A DNA stretch of 64,000 nt from positions 372,001-436,000 of the forward strand of contig JAYWVB010000016.1 in NCBI GenBank assembly GCA_039881045.1, read 5' to 3'. A program made the translations under genes and the position numbers. The stretch is from Chaetomium olivaceum. Lineage: Eukaryota; Ascomycota; Sordariomycetes; Sordariales; Chaetomiaceae. Position 1 is the stretch's first letter, and the number at the start of each line of letters is the position of its first letter. Below, piece by piece: positions 1 through 12,597 of this stretch. The notes below the pieces were generated by a model that was not told where the DNA came from, did no database searches, and saw only the letters and a list, made by a program, of their open reading frames with translations.

Positions 1-1184
1 TCGGTTGTAGAACTATCTCAGGCCACCAAGGAGTTAAAAATTGAATGGTCACAAAAAGAAATGGGACCATGAGTCATGGGCCACAGAGAGTCTGAGGACA
101 TGCGCGAAGACGGGGAGGAGATCAGTCGAGCTACTGACATGACTACCATGTAACCGAAATCTGTAACCTTTTAAGAGTTGGAGGCAAAAAGTAGCGATCT
201 GGGGCAGGATGGGACATCATAAGATGAAATAAAACCCGTATTTCGTACTTAGGAAGGCTTCGTCATAACTCATAACCAAACCTCCAATTCCATCCATTAA
301 CGGTCTGAACTATACTGTGAAGTTCGCTTTTTTAGCCGTACATGTACTTTAAGACCGACAAGCCCACGGAAGTACGAGGATATGATGGGTGACGCCTTGG
401 GGCCCTTGTCACTGGCGCCGGTTTGTACCCGTCACGGCGACGGCGACCGTCCGGGAATGCGAATGGGATCGCATCCATGGTCCGGCAAAATATTGGGCAA
501 AGGGGTACGCGTTGGGTGTGTAGAGGCAGCAACCGTACCGCAAGGTAAGACTGTGAATTTTTGCTTCCCAAACTGAAACTTTTGTGTTTGCTTCCTACTA
601 ATTATATATTCGTTTCTTGCATGTGCGGTTGGCGCGCGTCTCATGTGTACTCACCTCAGTTTGTCAAACATATTCCCGTGACTTGACAAGAAAGGTTTGA
701 ATCTTGGGATTCTCAAATCCAACAGGCAAGCTAAATGTACCTATCAACGAGATCGGATGATGGTCAGCTGGTGGGGTCATGGTGCGCTGTCGTACACTGG
801 AATAAAGCCCAAGCAATATACCTTGCAAGACGCCTCATCCCTCCGCCTAGCCCAACGGCCGGATGCAGGGTCGCTGCGCCTCCAACGGTCATGCCTCGCA
901 CGTCTCAAGTACCAACTGACTGGGCATGGATTGTTCCAACCTTTTTTGTCCCTGTCGGAATGCATCAATCTTCACTGAAGGTGGGCTGTTATTTTCACCG
1001 AGGTTGAAGTCAACAAAGACACATATTTCTTTATTTATCAAGAGGCCCTTCCACATTAAAAGCTCCATACGAAGCCCCGGATTTTAATTGAGTCAACAAC
1101 TCAAACTGTACGACACCCACCTCAAAAAACTCTGTACCTGACAACACACACACCACTCGGACCCCATCAACCAACCAACCAACC
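1..1184. other. Intergenic, no gene seen
   Basis: Only short, compositionally random frames occur here. The last part is the likely promoter and 5' UTR of the gene starting at 1185; a short CAAC-type repeat lies directly before its ATG. Confidence 0.6.
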
Positions 1185-2080
1185 ATGTCGCAAACTCCCA
1201 GCACCACACCCGCAGCAGCGGCATCCGCAAGAACAAATCCCAACAACCCGGACCCCAAATCCGCCAACCCCCTCTACAACCCAGCCCTGCCCACGGACCA
1301 CACCCTCCTCCGCCAAACCCTCCGCCCAGCCCCGGACGCAACCGCCCTCTGCACGCCCTACATCCCCTCCGCCTCCACCCTGCCCAAACTCACCTTCCCC
1401 ACCCCCTCCACCAAACCGCCCAACCCCGCCAACGTCCTCCTCCTCATCCCCACAGCCAACGCCTCCAAAACCGCCCTCCTCACCACCCACCTCGCCAACA
1501 CCCGCCCGCCGCACGTCGCCCAGCTCACCCACCTGCAGATCCCCGCCGAGTCGGGCGTCGGCGAGCAGCCGTACGATAGTGCGGGACCGCGCGGCGCGTT
1601 CAACAGGGTGCTGGGCGCGGTGCGTGCGCTGCAGGGGGATGCGGAGCATAGAGCGGTGTTGAGCGAGAGGGGGGTTGGGACGGTGGTGGTCGGGGCGGTG
1701 GAGAATTTTGTGAGGAGGGAGAGGCAGGCTGGGGAGGGTGAGGGGGGCAGGTGGTGCCGGTGGATTATGGGGTGGTGGTGTTTTGTCGGATTCCGTTGGT
1801 TGGGGAGATAAAGTGGGAGTGGAGGGTGGGTGTGTCGAAGGGGGTGACGGTGCCGGTGGATTATTGGAGGGCGGCGGAGGGGTTTGGGTTTGAGGATGAG
1901 GAGCATATGCATGGGAAGGTGACGGTTGGGGAGGTGCTGGCGGCGAATTTGGGAGTGGAAAAGGCGGATTGGTTTCGCGGGTTGACGGACGTGTCGAGGT
2001 ATGACTTGTTGAGGGACGCTGTGAAGGGGATGGATGTCCCCTGGCCCGTGGTTGGGGATGAGCCCGCTGCGGTGGTGTAG
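1185..2080 (+). CDS. DUF84 / PRRC1-type non-canonical purine NTP phosphatase-like protein
   Basis: Probable soluble protein of the DUF84/PRRC1 (inosine/xanthosine triphosphatase-like) superfamily; substrate unknown. A low-complexity Pro/Ala/Thr N-terminus of about 80 residues precedes a motif AESGVGEQPYDSAGPRGA, then VDYGVVVFC, then a C-terminal block with HGKVTVGEVLAANLG and VSRYDLLRDAVKGMDVPW. The ATG at 1185 has a purine at -3. The frame changes near 1741-1751. Either a 41-nt intron (GTGAGG at 1710 to CAG at 1750, short and without a clear branch site) is removed, giving about 284 aa, or one base is missing in the G6 run at 1742-1747, giving about 298 aa. The frame break fits a pattern seen across the window. 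Family call is from remembered motif order, not a search. Confidence 0.68.
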
Positions 2081-2254
2081 AGCCTGGCATCCGGGCTCGT
2101 ACAACGTTGAGTTTAAGTTCAGATCGACTACAATACAACTATGCATTAGACTAGAAACTACCTTGTGTTCAGCACTGTACATTTTGAATTTGATCCCATG
2201 TCCGAGGTGGATGGCTAGTAGTAATTCCTCCGAGATCTCGTCCCAAAGCTCTAC

Positions 2255-3889
2255 CTACGGCTGGCCTGCCTTTTCGGGCGCCTTTGATGAACGCGCGTCC
2301 CGGGTCGTCAGGCTTTTCCACAGCGCACGAAACCACTTGATCCGCTCTTTAAAGAACCGAGTGATGGGGTCGCTTTTAGCAAGCCAGACCCGCCAAACAA
2401 TCACAATGACGATGGTGGCCGGAACAGTGGTAACCCAATAAACCCACAGTTTGTTTGACACCTGCCATGTCCCGTCCTCGTCGCTCATGTTGAAAAACGT
2501 GGTGCTGAAGAGGGCCTATGACCGGTCAGAAAAGTGGAACAGACACAAGCTATCAAAACGTACCGAGATAAAGGTCGCCGGCAGAAAGATCATAGTCAGG
2601 AGCGCAATCGACTTCATGACACTGTTGTCCTGGCGAGCGAGACTGTTGAAGGCCTATTGTATGTGAGTCTTACTTGTTATTAACAGAAGTATTTGTGCCA
2701 TTACATACCAGGTTGATCTCATTCTTGAGTCGTTCCTGATTGGAATCAGACCGCAACTTCAAGGCCTTGACTAGCGAGATTTGGAACTGAGCATAGTCCT
2801 TGGCCTGCTCTCTGTACGTCTCCCCTAGGTCGGGATGTAGCCGCTTGTGGATTGCAATTCGACACTGCTGCATTTGCTGTAGTGTATCGATGCTAGCCTC
2901 GAGGATTTCGGATGTATGAATCGCGTGACGGGACATCTCGTGGATGGCCCAAAGATGGCACCGGTCCGCATACGTGTCTGGCACCAGTTAGCACGATATG
3001 GTACCAGGTTGTTGGATCATTTTTTTCTCACTTTTTCGAGGACCCGCACAGGGTCTCGCACACGCCAAACCGAGATGTCTGCATGGACGGCTATCTGGTC
3101 CACGAGATGGGTGTGCATGGCAAATGGATCTCGAAAGTCGAGCGGCTCAGACCGCCTCTCCAGAAGCTTTTGTAACTCACGGTGGAAATCTGATGGTGTG
3201 TCGACACACAGGACCTGGGACAGCTGCGAAGAGTCCCAGCGGGTGAAGAAGGACATCTCGAACCACCTGTACTCTTTTGTGCCTTTCACGTATTCCTCAC
3301 CATCGTCATGGGCGTCTTTCTTCCCTACCTTCTTGACCATTTTTAAGAGACACCGGAACCAAGTCGCTGCATCATCAGCTTTTAGAAATGCCGGCGGGAT
3401 CCGTCAGAAACCTACTGTAGCTTGTAACATGGTTGGCGGGGGGTGCGAGTCGGTCAGAATAGCTTGCCTTGCTCCCAAAGTAGCCGTTGAGCTCGAAGCA
3501 CATTTTATTTCCCACGAAATCGGGTACGCCGAAATGGCCGAGGAGCTTCTGGCGCTGCCCATTACCGTCTGTGGCCTCATACTCGATTACATCGAGAAAG
3601 CTGAGTCGATCAGTCTTGAAGAACGGGAATGGTAGATGAACTTGGGTGTTTCTCACATATAACATTGTTTGGGGAGCTCGGCTAGCTAAGGGCTGGTTAG
3701 TCTACTAGCAGTTGCCTGGCTATCCCATCTATGTAAACCTACCGCGTCGATTGAGAAGACCAATTCCTTCCACTTCCACCGGTTTCCCGGTACTACGATC
3801 TGTCAGCTCACGGTTACGAGCTTTCTTTCGTATGATGTGGACTTAGGGCCATGGAATACAGGAGACTCACGGGACTCGAGGACAATCAT
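2255..3889 (-). CDS. CorA-like Mg2+ transporter-type membrane protein
   Basis: Fungal CorA-like protein: a long soluble N-terminal region with helical tail and two C-terminal membrane helices. The second-last exon encodes SIALLTMIFLPATFIS (helix 1) and the last exon opens ALFSTTFFNMSDEDG, the usual post-helix segment, followed by helix 2 (KLWVYWVTTVPATIVIVIVW). The pre-membrane SFFTRWDSSQ and RHAIHTSEIL segments are typical. I read seven exons: 3871-3889, 3743-3799, 3416-3685, 3032-3366, 2709-2977, 2564-2653 and 2255-2515, with good splice sites. The exon 4/5 junction lacks one base: an A5 run (coding strand) precedes the donor at 3031, and adding one A restores ...LEKN-TYAD... and a total of about 433 aa. 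The strict GMN loop of bacterial CorA is not seen, so ion specificity is unknown. Confidence 0.75.
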
Positions 3890-5043
3890 CTGTCGAGTTG
3901 AATCGGGTGGTGGTATGGGATGAGAGCCGCGCCTCTCGTGGACTGGCAAATGGGGTGAGGGACTACAAGGAGAGCGCCCAGATGATTAACCAGGTGAAAG
4001 CAGAGTTGCCAGGGTGTCAAATCAGAAAACTGCCATGGAGGGCTAAAACTGTCGAGGGAACGACCGTATCGGCGGTCAACTACTTTAAGCGTCTGCTCCG
4101 CCGGGCTGCGGTCCTCGCGCATAAGCTAAAGCACAACTTGCCTCACACAGCCTGACGAAGCGGGATTTGGTTTAACGACCGGCCAACCAAGCGCCCCAAA
4201 GATCAAGGGAGCTGGCCCTACTGTGGCCCTGCTGGGCCGCCCACTTGCAGCTTCTTTGCCTGATTGGGCGGATATCCTCAACCCCTGCCATTGTTTCAAA
4301 ACAACAGCCGAACTGCGGCGAGTGGTGTCACTGTGTCAGTCACACGAGAAGTGCTCTTGCGGAAGTGATCCGATTTTGACTCCCGTCAGGCGCAGATAGA
4401 CCCGCAGAACAGCTGGTACAAAGCTCATAGGATGGGATTAAGAGTCGTATGAGGCCAATCGACACGCCGTCCTATTGCACACATGTCAGTTAGTTAGGCT
4501 CGAAAGCAAGCTCGAGAGCTGGCCCAGTTGAGCCTTGGCTGTTTGTCTGTCTGCCCTCGTTGAAGTGCGAGCCTGCTCTGCCGCCTTTTTGCTCTTTTTT
4601 TGAAGCCCTGACCGTGTGTGCTCCGAGGGCTGCGTGGGCCGAACTAGGCTTCCCACCAGGCAAACCGCGACCGTTCTCATCTACTGAGGCCACGTAACAC
4701 CTCAAACAAGGCATTGCCCCGGGTATTGAGTTGATATCTTTAGCCACGGGTCACGGCAGCAACAGAAATTTGAATCCAGTTGTTCGAGGTTGATGATGAT
4801 TGTCGGGGAGCTTGGCAGAATCTCAAGCTCTCCAGTAAGTGGGGCCGTTACCTGGGCCACTTGAGTGGGGATCAGCCAGACCACATTGAACGGCACGGGT
4901 CATCTTTCAACCGTGCGCCCACACACGCAGGTAGCCCTGGCCGAAATTTCCAAATTCGCGAAAACCCACGAGAGGGACCGATCGACCGACGACACCGCAC
5001 GACAACCACCCTCACCACATCACGACCGGATCCAGCCGTCAAA
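3890..5043. other. Divergent promoter region between CorA-like gene and RPL42
   Basis: No convincing gene. It separates a minus-strand transporter gene from the plus-strand ribosomal protein gene and must contain both promoters. The last 120 bases before the RPL42 ATG are C/A-rich, as is usual for a ribosomal protein 5' UTR. Frames of 64-85 codons inside have no recognisable content. Confidence 0.55.
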
Positions 5044-5907
5044 ATGGTCAACGTTCCCAAGACCCGGAAGACCTACTGCAAGGGGCGGGAGTGCAACAAG
5101 CACACCCTCCACAAGGTCACCCAGTACAAGGCCGGCAAGGCCTCATCATTCGCGCAGGGTAAACGCCGTTACGACCGCAAGCAGTCCGGTTACGGTGGTC
5201 AGACCAAGCCCGTCTTCCACAAGAAGGCGAAGACCACCAAGAAGGTCGTCCTCCGGCTGGTGAGATCACGCCCCATTGCGAAACTCGGGATGCGGGGCAG
5301 GAGTCGCTAAACTGGGTTGGATAGGAATGCTCGTCATGCAAGACCAAGAAGCAGCTCCCGCTCAAGCGGTGCAAGCACTTCGAGCTTGGGTAAGTTTTCC
5401 CCGATGTGCATTTTGTTCTTGTTCGAGAGAGACCGCCGAGATATCCGAGACCACGACGTTCGATTTCGACGAGCCGCCAACCGTGGCGCACCCGGGCCGA
5501 CCGAGCAACATCCACGCCGAGGACAATGGATAATTTGGTTGGAGACGGCGAGGATACGTAGCCCGGCGGCAATGAGCGGGATCAGAAATCACGAGGGACA
5601 GCCAAACCGATGCTACTTGGGACGACTTTGGTTCCGCCCAGCTTTGTCGCCCGGCACAACACGCAAACTCACTGCCCGTCGCCTCTGTTTGCAGAAGCTG
5701 TCGGAAGGTGACGCTATTTTGCGGAGGGAAGGCGAAGCGCATGCCACAGTGACCTCCCCTGACGGCCGACCTATGCTGCGCACCCCGCGTATCGAACTCG
5801 GACCGGCGGTCTCTCTTAACCTTATTGCGCAGCACGCAGACGAACCGGTTCTGACACTCGGATACAGTGGTGACAAGAAGACCAAGGGTGCCGCCCTCGT
5901 GTTCTAA
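5044..5907 (+). CDS. RPL42: 60S ribosomal protein eL42 (L44/L36a)
   Basis: Component of the large ribosomal subunit near the E site. It starts MVNVPKTRKTYCKG and contains KVTQYKAGKAS, GGQTKPVFHKKAKTTKK and LKRCKHFELGG, ending KKTKGAALVF, which is diagnostic for eL42. Exons are 5044-5259, 5325-5389 and 5868-5907, giving 106 aa, the normal family length. The zinc-binding cysteines (YCKG...; ECSSCK; KRCKH) are present. Residue 56 is Pro, the form associated with cycloheximide sensitivity; Gln at this site gives resistance in several yeasts. The first intron is 65 nt but the second is 478 nt, unusually long for this window. The frame is open far upstream of the ATG, but family alignment fixes the start at 5044. 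Confidence 0.96.
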
Positions 5908-7154
5908 GCGCGTCACAGTGGGGGGAATCGGTGGTGACGAAATGAGGACATGGCTTCGGTCCTTCGGAAGCTGGCCTTGCATGGCCCTGCCCGCCATGCA
6001 GTGGGAATCCAGAAAGCGATTTCGATCTTGACATGGGGGAATCCGGGCATAGAGGAACATGTACATGGGCATGGGTGGTTCGGACGTGGAACAACAAGCA
6101 CAATACCATCCTTGGGGCGTTTCGTCTGCGCTTTTTATTCACGAATAATGCTTCTAGTCCCCGCGCGTCAGATGTTTGGTTCCCGCAAGCTCTCTTGTTG
6201 GAGTGGGAAAAAGGCGCCCGTAGCTCTCGAATGCCGAATGCCAAGCCGTTTGCCCACCACGCGGCAGACAAGTCAACAACGATCACGATTGCAGTGAGGA
6301 AGAGTGATGCGACGAGCACCCACGGAGGCCAGTCCTTTCTGTTTGGAAATACTGACCACACGTCCCCGGGACTCACCATCGCCTACAATTTCAGAAGCGG
6401 TTTTGCCAGGGAGTTGTTACGTCCAGTCCAGACCCCACGTGGGCCAAGTTTCAGCGCGCGAATTTTATAAGCCTCGGTAAGGTAGGCAACCGATGGGAGA
6501 AAAAGATCGTTAAAGGGCCCGTCGAAGCCCATGAGCGTTGTACGCGTGTGATGCTCGACGGCACCCAAGTTTGCAAGAACGGGACGGTCTTAAAACATGA
6601 CTGGGTCTCGTTATATTTGTGCTACCCACCATCGCGCGCTCATCGAGTCATCAGCCATCGCCAATCCCGATGTGATAACGGAGATCCGAGACTACGGTAA
6701 GGTTCCCCCGTGTTGCTAAATGTTGCTAAATGCTGCTAGCTGGCCCAGCCCCAGCCGCAGCTACCGCCATCACCAATAAAGTGCACGAGCTAAGAGGTCG
6801 GAGTAAAGCCACGGGCCATGGACGGCGAAGAGTGGCTTCAGCCGCACTGCACCTGTTCGGGTCTAAAAGACTCACCCGAACGGTCGGGCAGACAGCACAT
6901 GCCTAATATGAGGACTCCAATGCCCGTGGTTGCAGGCTCACCTACGTCCCGATTTGGTTTATGCCTTATGGTCATGGAAGTCAACAAAAGCAACAAAACG
7001 GGGTGTCAACGCTAGGAACCGAAAGGAGCAGTTGAACGCTACCGTTCGCATTACTAGAGGACACTCTAACTATTTCATACGACAGCAAGCAATTTATCAA
7101 CCCAGGTTTTGTGTTGACGGTTAGTGAGTTTCACCGGAGGTACGGTTGAGCAAC
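5908..7154. other. Intergenic, no gene seen
   Basis: Frames up to 145 codons occur on both strands, but none has family motifs or splice structure. The 3' end is the promoter of the DUF3433 gene. Confidence 0.5.
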
Positions 7155-10100
7155 ATGCAACAACCCCTGATCCGCTCAGGAGATAATCGGGCCACCTATT
7201 CGTACACTCTGCAGACCACGGATGATCACGACGAACATGAAGAACGGACGGGTAATACCTCTACGGGACGAGAATCACCTGTGTGGCGGGCAGGGGATAC
7301 CCCGAACTACAAGCCAACGCCGCTCCGATGGCCGTTCATTGGTACCGTCATAGCACTTCTGCTCGCGGTCATTGTGCTGGTTATTGTCGCTGAGCGGCGA
7401 ATGCCAAACTCAGACAGTGATGTCCGGATTTTGGGTGTTCATCCGAACGCTACACAGCCAGTCCGCTTCGCGCGAGCCGCCTTGTCCAACACATCAACTG
7501 TTGAGGTTGGGGTGACTACGACTGAAACCCCAAAGCCGTCCTTGGGCCTTTTATCCAGTACGCCCTCACCACAGTCTCCGAGAAGCAGCTCCACGACCAA
7601 CGAGCAGATCAGAATTCTCGCTCAAAGCGTTACCGAAACCAGCACTCAACACCAACGCCTCCGCTCATTTCCGGGTCTATCTCGACACAATCCTCGACGT
7701 CGCCTATTTCAGCATCTCCGTCCTCGACCACGACACCTAAACCTCTCGTCGCCTCGGGATCGGAGACTGCAACTCGGACAGCCCCTGTTTCCCTGCCACG
7801 CAATGGCAGCACACAGCTCAACTTGCAGAATGTCGCTACTACATCCTCCTCGACCACGACACCCAAACCTTTCGTCGCCTCGGGATCGGAAACTGCAACT
7901 CGGACAGTCCCTGTTTCCTTGTCACGTAGTAGTAGCAGCCAGGTGAACTTGCAGAATACCGCTACTAAATCCTCCACGCCCAGTACGCCATCAACCCGAA
8001 CGATGAGCACACCGAGCTCCGCAAGCAGTACAGCCAGCCTTCCAAGCGGTGCTCGGTTGATCCCCATCTCTACCTCAGTTTCCAAATTCACGACCAGCAT
8101 CACCGTGCCAGTATCAACAGTTACCTTCACCTCGACTTTCACGTCAAACCAGACGTTCGTATTCACCAGCGACTCAACATTCGTGACAACCATCTTGTCG
8201 ACCGTCCCCGTACCCAGCGCCACGACGTATTACTCCCATGTCACAGTTAATGGAACCCAGGCCAGCATGCCCGTGTCGACCGCGACAGCCACCTACACCA
8301 CTGTCATTACGCTGACTTCGAGCGTGACATTCGGCGGCACAATCGAATCAACCGCCACTACGGTGGGGACGACCACTGGGACAACCACCATCACCGGCGT
8401 CGTCATACCCAGTGTGGGGGAGGTCACCATCACATACTACAGAACGGAGTTCCCACCGGAGGAACTGCCGCCGACCAAGGCTCCGGACCCCGTCAAGGTG
8501 ACTGGAGTGGAAGTGATAGAAGGGACGGCCGTGGATATTGTGCAGACACAGGGGCCTGTTGTTGTGGTTGTCGGCCCCTCGAACAAGGTTGAGACTCAGA
8601 TCGTTGGTCCGCAGGTCAGCACTGGGGTGGCCCGAGTAGGAGGATCGGTTGTTACGAATCTTGTGGTTGTGACCCCTACGCCACAAGGGCGACCGGCTCA
8701 GGTGGTCACCATGGTTGGCGGGACGCCCGTGACGGTCATTAACAACCAGGACCCGGTGACTGTGGTGAGGGAGGTGGATGGTGTTCAGCGCACTATCGTT
8801 GAGACCCCACCTCCTCAGACCGTTGTCAGCGTTCAAGGAGGCGTCGCTACCACGATCATGGCAAGCCAGCCTATCACCAACACCGTCGTCGGAAATGTTG
8901 GAGGCACGCCGGTTACCCGGGTCTTTGTTACGACACCTGCTGGGCCGCCCTTCGAACCGGTGTCATACACGGTTGTCAGAGACGCCGGAGGAACGTTGGT
9001 GACGGAAGTTATTGTCACCACTCCGACTGCTGCCGGTCAACCGCTTACGCTTACGGCTGTTGATGTCGTCGGGGGAAGGCCGGTTACGCAAGTTGTGGTG
9101 ACAACTGTCAACGCGGCTGTGGTCAGGCCAGTTTCCTTCACCATCACGACCAATGTGGGTGGTACCCCGACGGTTATTACGGTAACGCCGTCTCCCACAA
9201 CGACCGTGGAAACCATCAACGGAACCCCGGTCACCCGGGTTATTACACCGCCAGTGACCAGCTTCACCACAACCGTGGGCGGTACCCTGACGACTCAGGT
9301 TGTCGTCACCACCCCAACAGGCACCGAGCCCATCACACTAACTGTTGTGTCCACATCCGGCGGCTCCCTCAGCACTTTCACCACTACCATTCCCCCAACC
9401 ACACGCCTCACCACCATCTCCGGCACGCTACGAATCATCACCTCCACACCCTCCGCGAGCACAATCCGCTCCACCCGCCCCGCCACCACACGCACCTTCA
9501 CCTCCACCTCCACCGCTTCACGCACCAGCACCCCCCTGCCGTCATCATCACCTCAACCCGCACCTACCGCTGGACCGAAGCCGACATCTTCCTCGGCACC
9601 TTCCTCCCGCCGCTCCTGGCCGTCGCCCTGGTAATCCCCCTGCGCATCATCGACCTCAACGCCAAGCTCTACCAGCCCTTCCAATCCTCACCCACCCCCC
9701 GATCAGCACCACCACCACCAACCCAACACCCCTTCTTCCCTATCCACCCACCCCCTCCTGCAGCAATACACGGGCCTGCACACCCTACTCACCCCGCTGC
9801 AGCTGCTGCTGCACACCCACCAGCCCGTCCCCTTCCTCACCACCCTCGCCGTCGCCCTCGCCTCCCTCGCGCGCGCTCGCCGTCGAGGCCGTCGGGATCA
9901 AGCTGCACGGCGCGTGCTGGGCGAATACGGCGAGCGCCGGGTGTGCGCCGCGCTGGGGGTCAGTGTCGAGGTGTGGCCGGCGTATGTGTTTGGTGGGCGT
10001 GTTGGTGGTGGTGGGGGGGGCTTTTGGCGGTGGTCGGGTGGTTGGTCAACGGTGGGTGACGGGGCGTTGGTGGCGGATCCGTGGGTGTCTTGCGGGGGTG

Positions 10101-11258
10101 GCGTCGTTGGCGGGGGATGGGGTGGTGAGGGGCGGGTTGGAGAGGTGGGGAGGGGCGTGGTCAGGACGGTGGTTGGTGGGAGGATGTATGGGTTGGGGTG
10201 GTTTAGGGGGAACAATGGGGGGGGAGGGAGTATGGAGTTGTGGTGGTGGAGGGGCGGGGGAGGGGTTGAGGAGAGGGGGGGGTGGTTGATGTTAAATGAG
10301 GGTGAAGGGGAGTTCCAAGAGGATGGATTGATAGCGGCGGGATGGGGTGCGCGACGCCAGCTGTGCCGTTTATGACGCTGCGGTATCCGTGGCGAATCGC
10401 GTTTATCCTGTTCCAGCTGGCCGTGCTCATCTTCATTATTTACTATCATGCCTACTACCGCGGCGGCATCCGCGACAACGGCCGGCTGTGGTTGTTCCTG
10501 AACTCCAACCATTTTGGTGTGCGGTTTGTCTCGGCCATCATCGGTGTGGTAATTGCCTTTTGCTGGCAATCGTTCTTCCTCAGTAAGTCCTCCTATCCTA
10601 CTTTCCTACATTTTTCATCCTCGTTTCTCTCTTTCTATGCACCGTTTGCCTACCTACTAACCTCATACCACAGGCGTCAGCACGATGACCCCCTTCCACC
10701 TCCTCTCCCAACGCACACAACCCCCGGGCCCTCCATCCTCTTCGTCCACCCACGAACCCCTTCTCAGGCATCTACTCAGCCATCAAGCACCGCCAGCCCT
10801 TCCTCCTCGCCGTCTCCCTCGCGGCGGCCTTTTCCGAGTTCCTGCCCGTCGTGCTCTCCAACGTGCCCTTCAACCTCGCGCAGACGGGCACAGCGGCGAC
10901 GGTCTGCGCCGTGCTGAGCTGTGTCGGCCTGGGCTTGTTTCTTGTAGTGCTGGGCGCGTCATTTGCGATCAGATACCCGCCTATGCCGGTTGATCCGCGC
11001 TGTGTGGCCGGGTTGATGTGGTATGTTGCAAGGAGTGGGATGGTGGCGGACTTTGGCGGGGTGTCGAGGTTGGAAGCGAAGGAAAGGGAGGAGATGGTCA
11101 AGGGGATGGGGAGAAGGTACTTTTATGGCGTTTTGGAGGGTGATGGGGAGGGTGTGAGGCTTGGGGTGGATTGTGTTGTTGGTGTGGGAGCAGAGGAGGA
11201 GATGGGGTATCGGGGTGCTGAGGGAGTCTTCATGGGGAGTAATCCGGGCAGGAAGTGA
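7155..11258 (+). CDS. Mucin-like DUF3433 membrane protein (frame broken in several places)
   Basis: Large fungal membrane protein of unknown function. After a polar N-terminus, a membrane helix is seen at about residues 60-80 (FIGTVIALLLAVIVLVIVA). Then comes a very long Ser/Thr/Val-rich ectodomain with a 2 x 126-bp tandem repeat and many degenerate repeats built on GGTPVTRV or GGRPVTQV followed by VVTT. After it, LGTFLPPLLAVALVIPLRII and DLNAKLYQPFQ match the start of a DUF3433 domain. A second one follows, with a helix pair around RIAFILFQLAVLIFIIYY and a segment ending EFLPVVLSNVPFNLAQTG. A clean intron lies at 10581-10674 (GTAAGT, CTAAC, CAG). Reading it as one protein needs several one-base corrections: near 7560-7640, the C6 run near 9533, G/C-rich stretches at 9.7-10.3 kb, and C runs near 10727 and 10755. 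The first ATG is 7155. A pseudogene remains possible. Confidence 0.7.
7721..7972 (+). repeat. Tandem repeat, 2 x 126 bp, in the mucin-like region
   Basis: Copy 1 is 7721-7846 and copy 2 is 7847-7972. Each codes for 42 residues starting SSTTTPKP and containing VASGSETATRT and NLQN. The copies differ at scattered, mostly silent positions, which suggests an older in-frame duplication kept under selection for the Ser/Thr-rich character. Confidence 0.9.
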
Positions 11259-12597
11259 GGTTGTGATATGAAGACCGCTAGTATTGTTTTCAAGTCTCAC
11301 CACAGCGTCTACTTCGCTACTTTCTTGTCATGGGTTTTTTGGGGAGCAGTATGTCGGGCTGGTTTAAGATGGCTCTAATCACCTATTACAGATTGAGCAT
11401 TTGGTTCAGTTTCTTCCGGGTTATCGGTCTGTTTCCGATCTACTTGAAGTTGGGCTAGCTGGGTTTGTTTCGATATTATTGTTTCCTTTTCCGTTTTAGA
11501 CCTAGATACAAACCGGCTGGTTCGGATGTAACGGGGAATCATATTCCGGAGTTAGGATGCGAAATTGACGGTGATGATAAATTAGTTAATGATTTGCCAT
11601 CCGCTTGGCGGTTAAGTCAGGGGAGGGCTCATCTCATGGTTGCCAGTCATGTCACATTTCATAGGTCAATGGTTTGATTATTGTCTGGCAGTCAACAACA
11701 ACAAACATGAAGTTTATGTTCGAAAGAAGTAGCATCTTGCAAGTTTCAATTCAAATTCATTGATCGCAATGAGGCCAGTGTTTGCGTCACAGACTCACGC
11801 AGATACTCAGACGGCACATTCCCCTTTGAATGGTTCGGACTCGCAAAACCCTCGGATCTCTTCGTATGTGGGATTGCCAAACGCTCAGACCCTCATCAAT
11901 CAGCAGCCAGTCATGGCGAGCTGGGAATTGTCAGCCATTTCAGGGGGGCTGTGCCTGTGAGACACAGCTTCTGTTGCATCTGTTGCAACCAAGCTTAAAT
12001 ATGCCCCCCTGTCCGCTGGTTTTGAGAATTGGGTAGCATCTTGGCAGTTCCCCTGGTGCTTGAGGAAGTGATAACTCCCCGACGTTGTTTCGCACAGGCA
12101 CTTTGAGTAGCACTGACGCGGGGGACGGGTCAAGCGAGCTATGTATGTCGCCGGGAATAAGTATCAGGTGGGACCGTGGAAACAGTCCGGTGCTGTGCCT
12201 TTCCCCTTCTTGAAGAGTGGCACAATTGTGAGATCAGATTGCTGCCTATCAAGGGGCTGGAACCGTGCCGGTGAGGGCGCCAGTGTGTGCCAAGGGCAGC
12301 TTGTGTTACAGCTAATAACGAACTAACCGTGCCGTGCCGCCGCGACGGATTCAATACCAAGGATGTAACCCTGCAACGCGGCTATCCGATCGTTCGTTTA
12401 CTTGGCTCAAAGGTAATCGCCACGAATCCCACCGAGCAGGCGGCTCTTTTGCGGATGCCTGGTCGACGCCGCGAGCGTGGTATGGTGAAGGTCGCCATAT
12501 CCTTAAACATGTTCGGGCCCATTCTTCGCATTTCACTTCGCTTTCTTCTAGGCTACTATCTGTTGTCTCGTTCATTAATTTATCCCCATCAGGCACC
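11259..12597. other. Intergenic, no gene seen
   Basis: AT-richer spacer with only short frames. Its right end is the promoter and 5' UTR of the WSC-domain gene. Confidence 0.5.

Noticed and set aside
1167..2138. Long minus-strand frame (323 codons) opposite the DUF84 gene
   Set aside because: Pro/His/Gly-rich shadow of GC-biased coding sequence with no motif.
3886..4122. Possible extra upstream exon of the CorA-like gene
   Set aside because: Its frame ends in a stop exactly at the start of the real coding region, and the spliced protein is complete without it.
5390..5867. snoRNA inside the RPL42 intron
   Set aside because: No convincing C and D boxes or hairpin-hinge pattern were found by eye.
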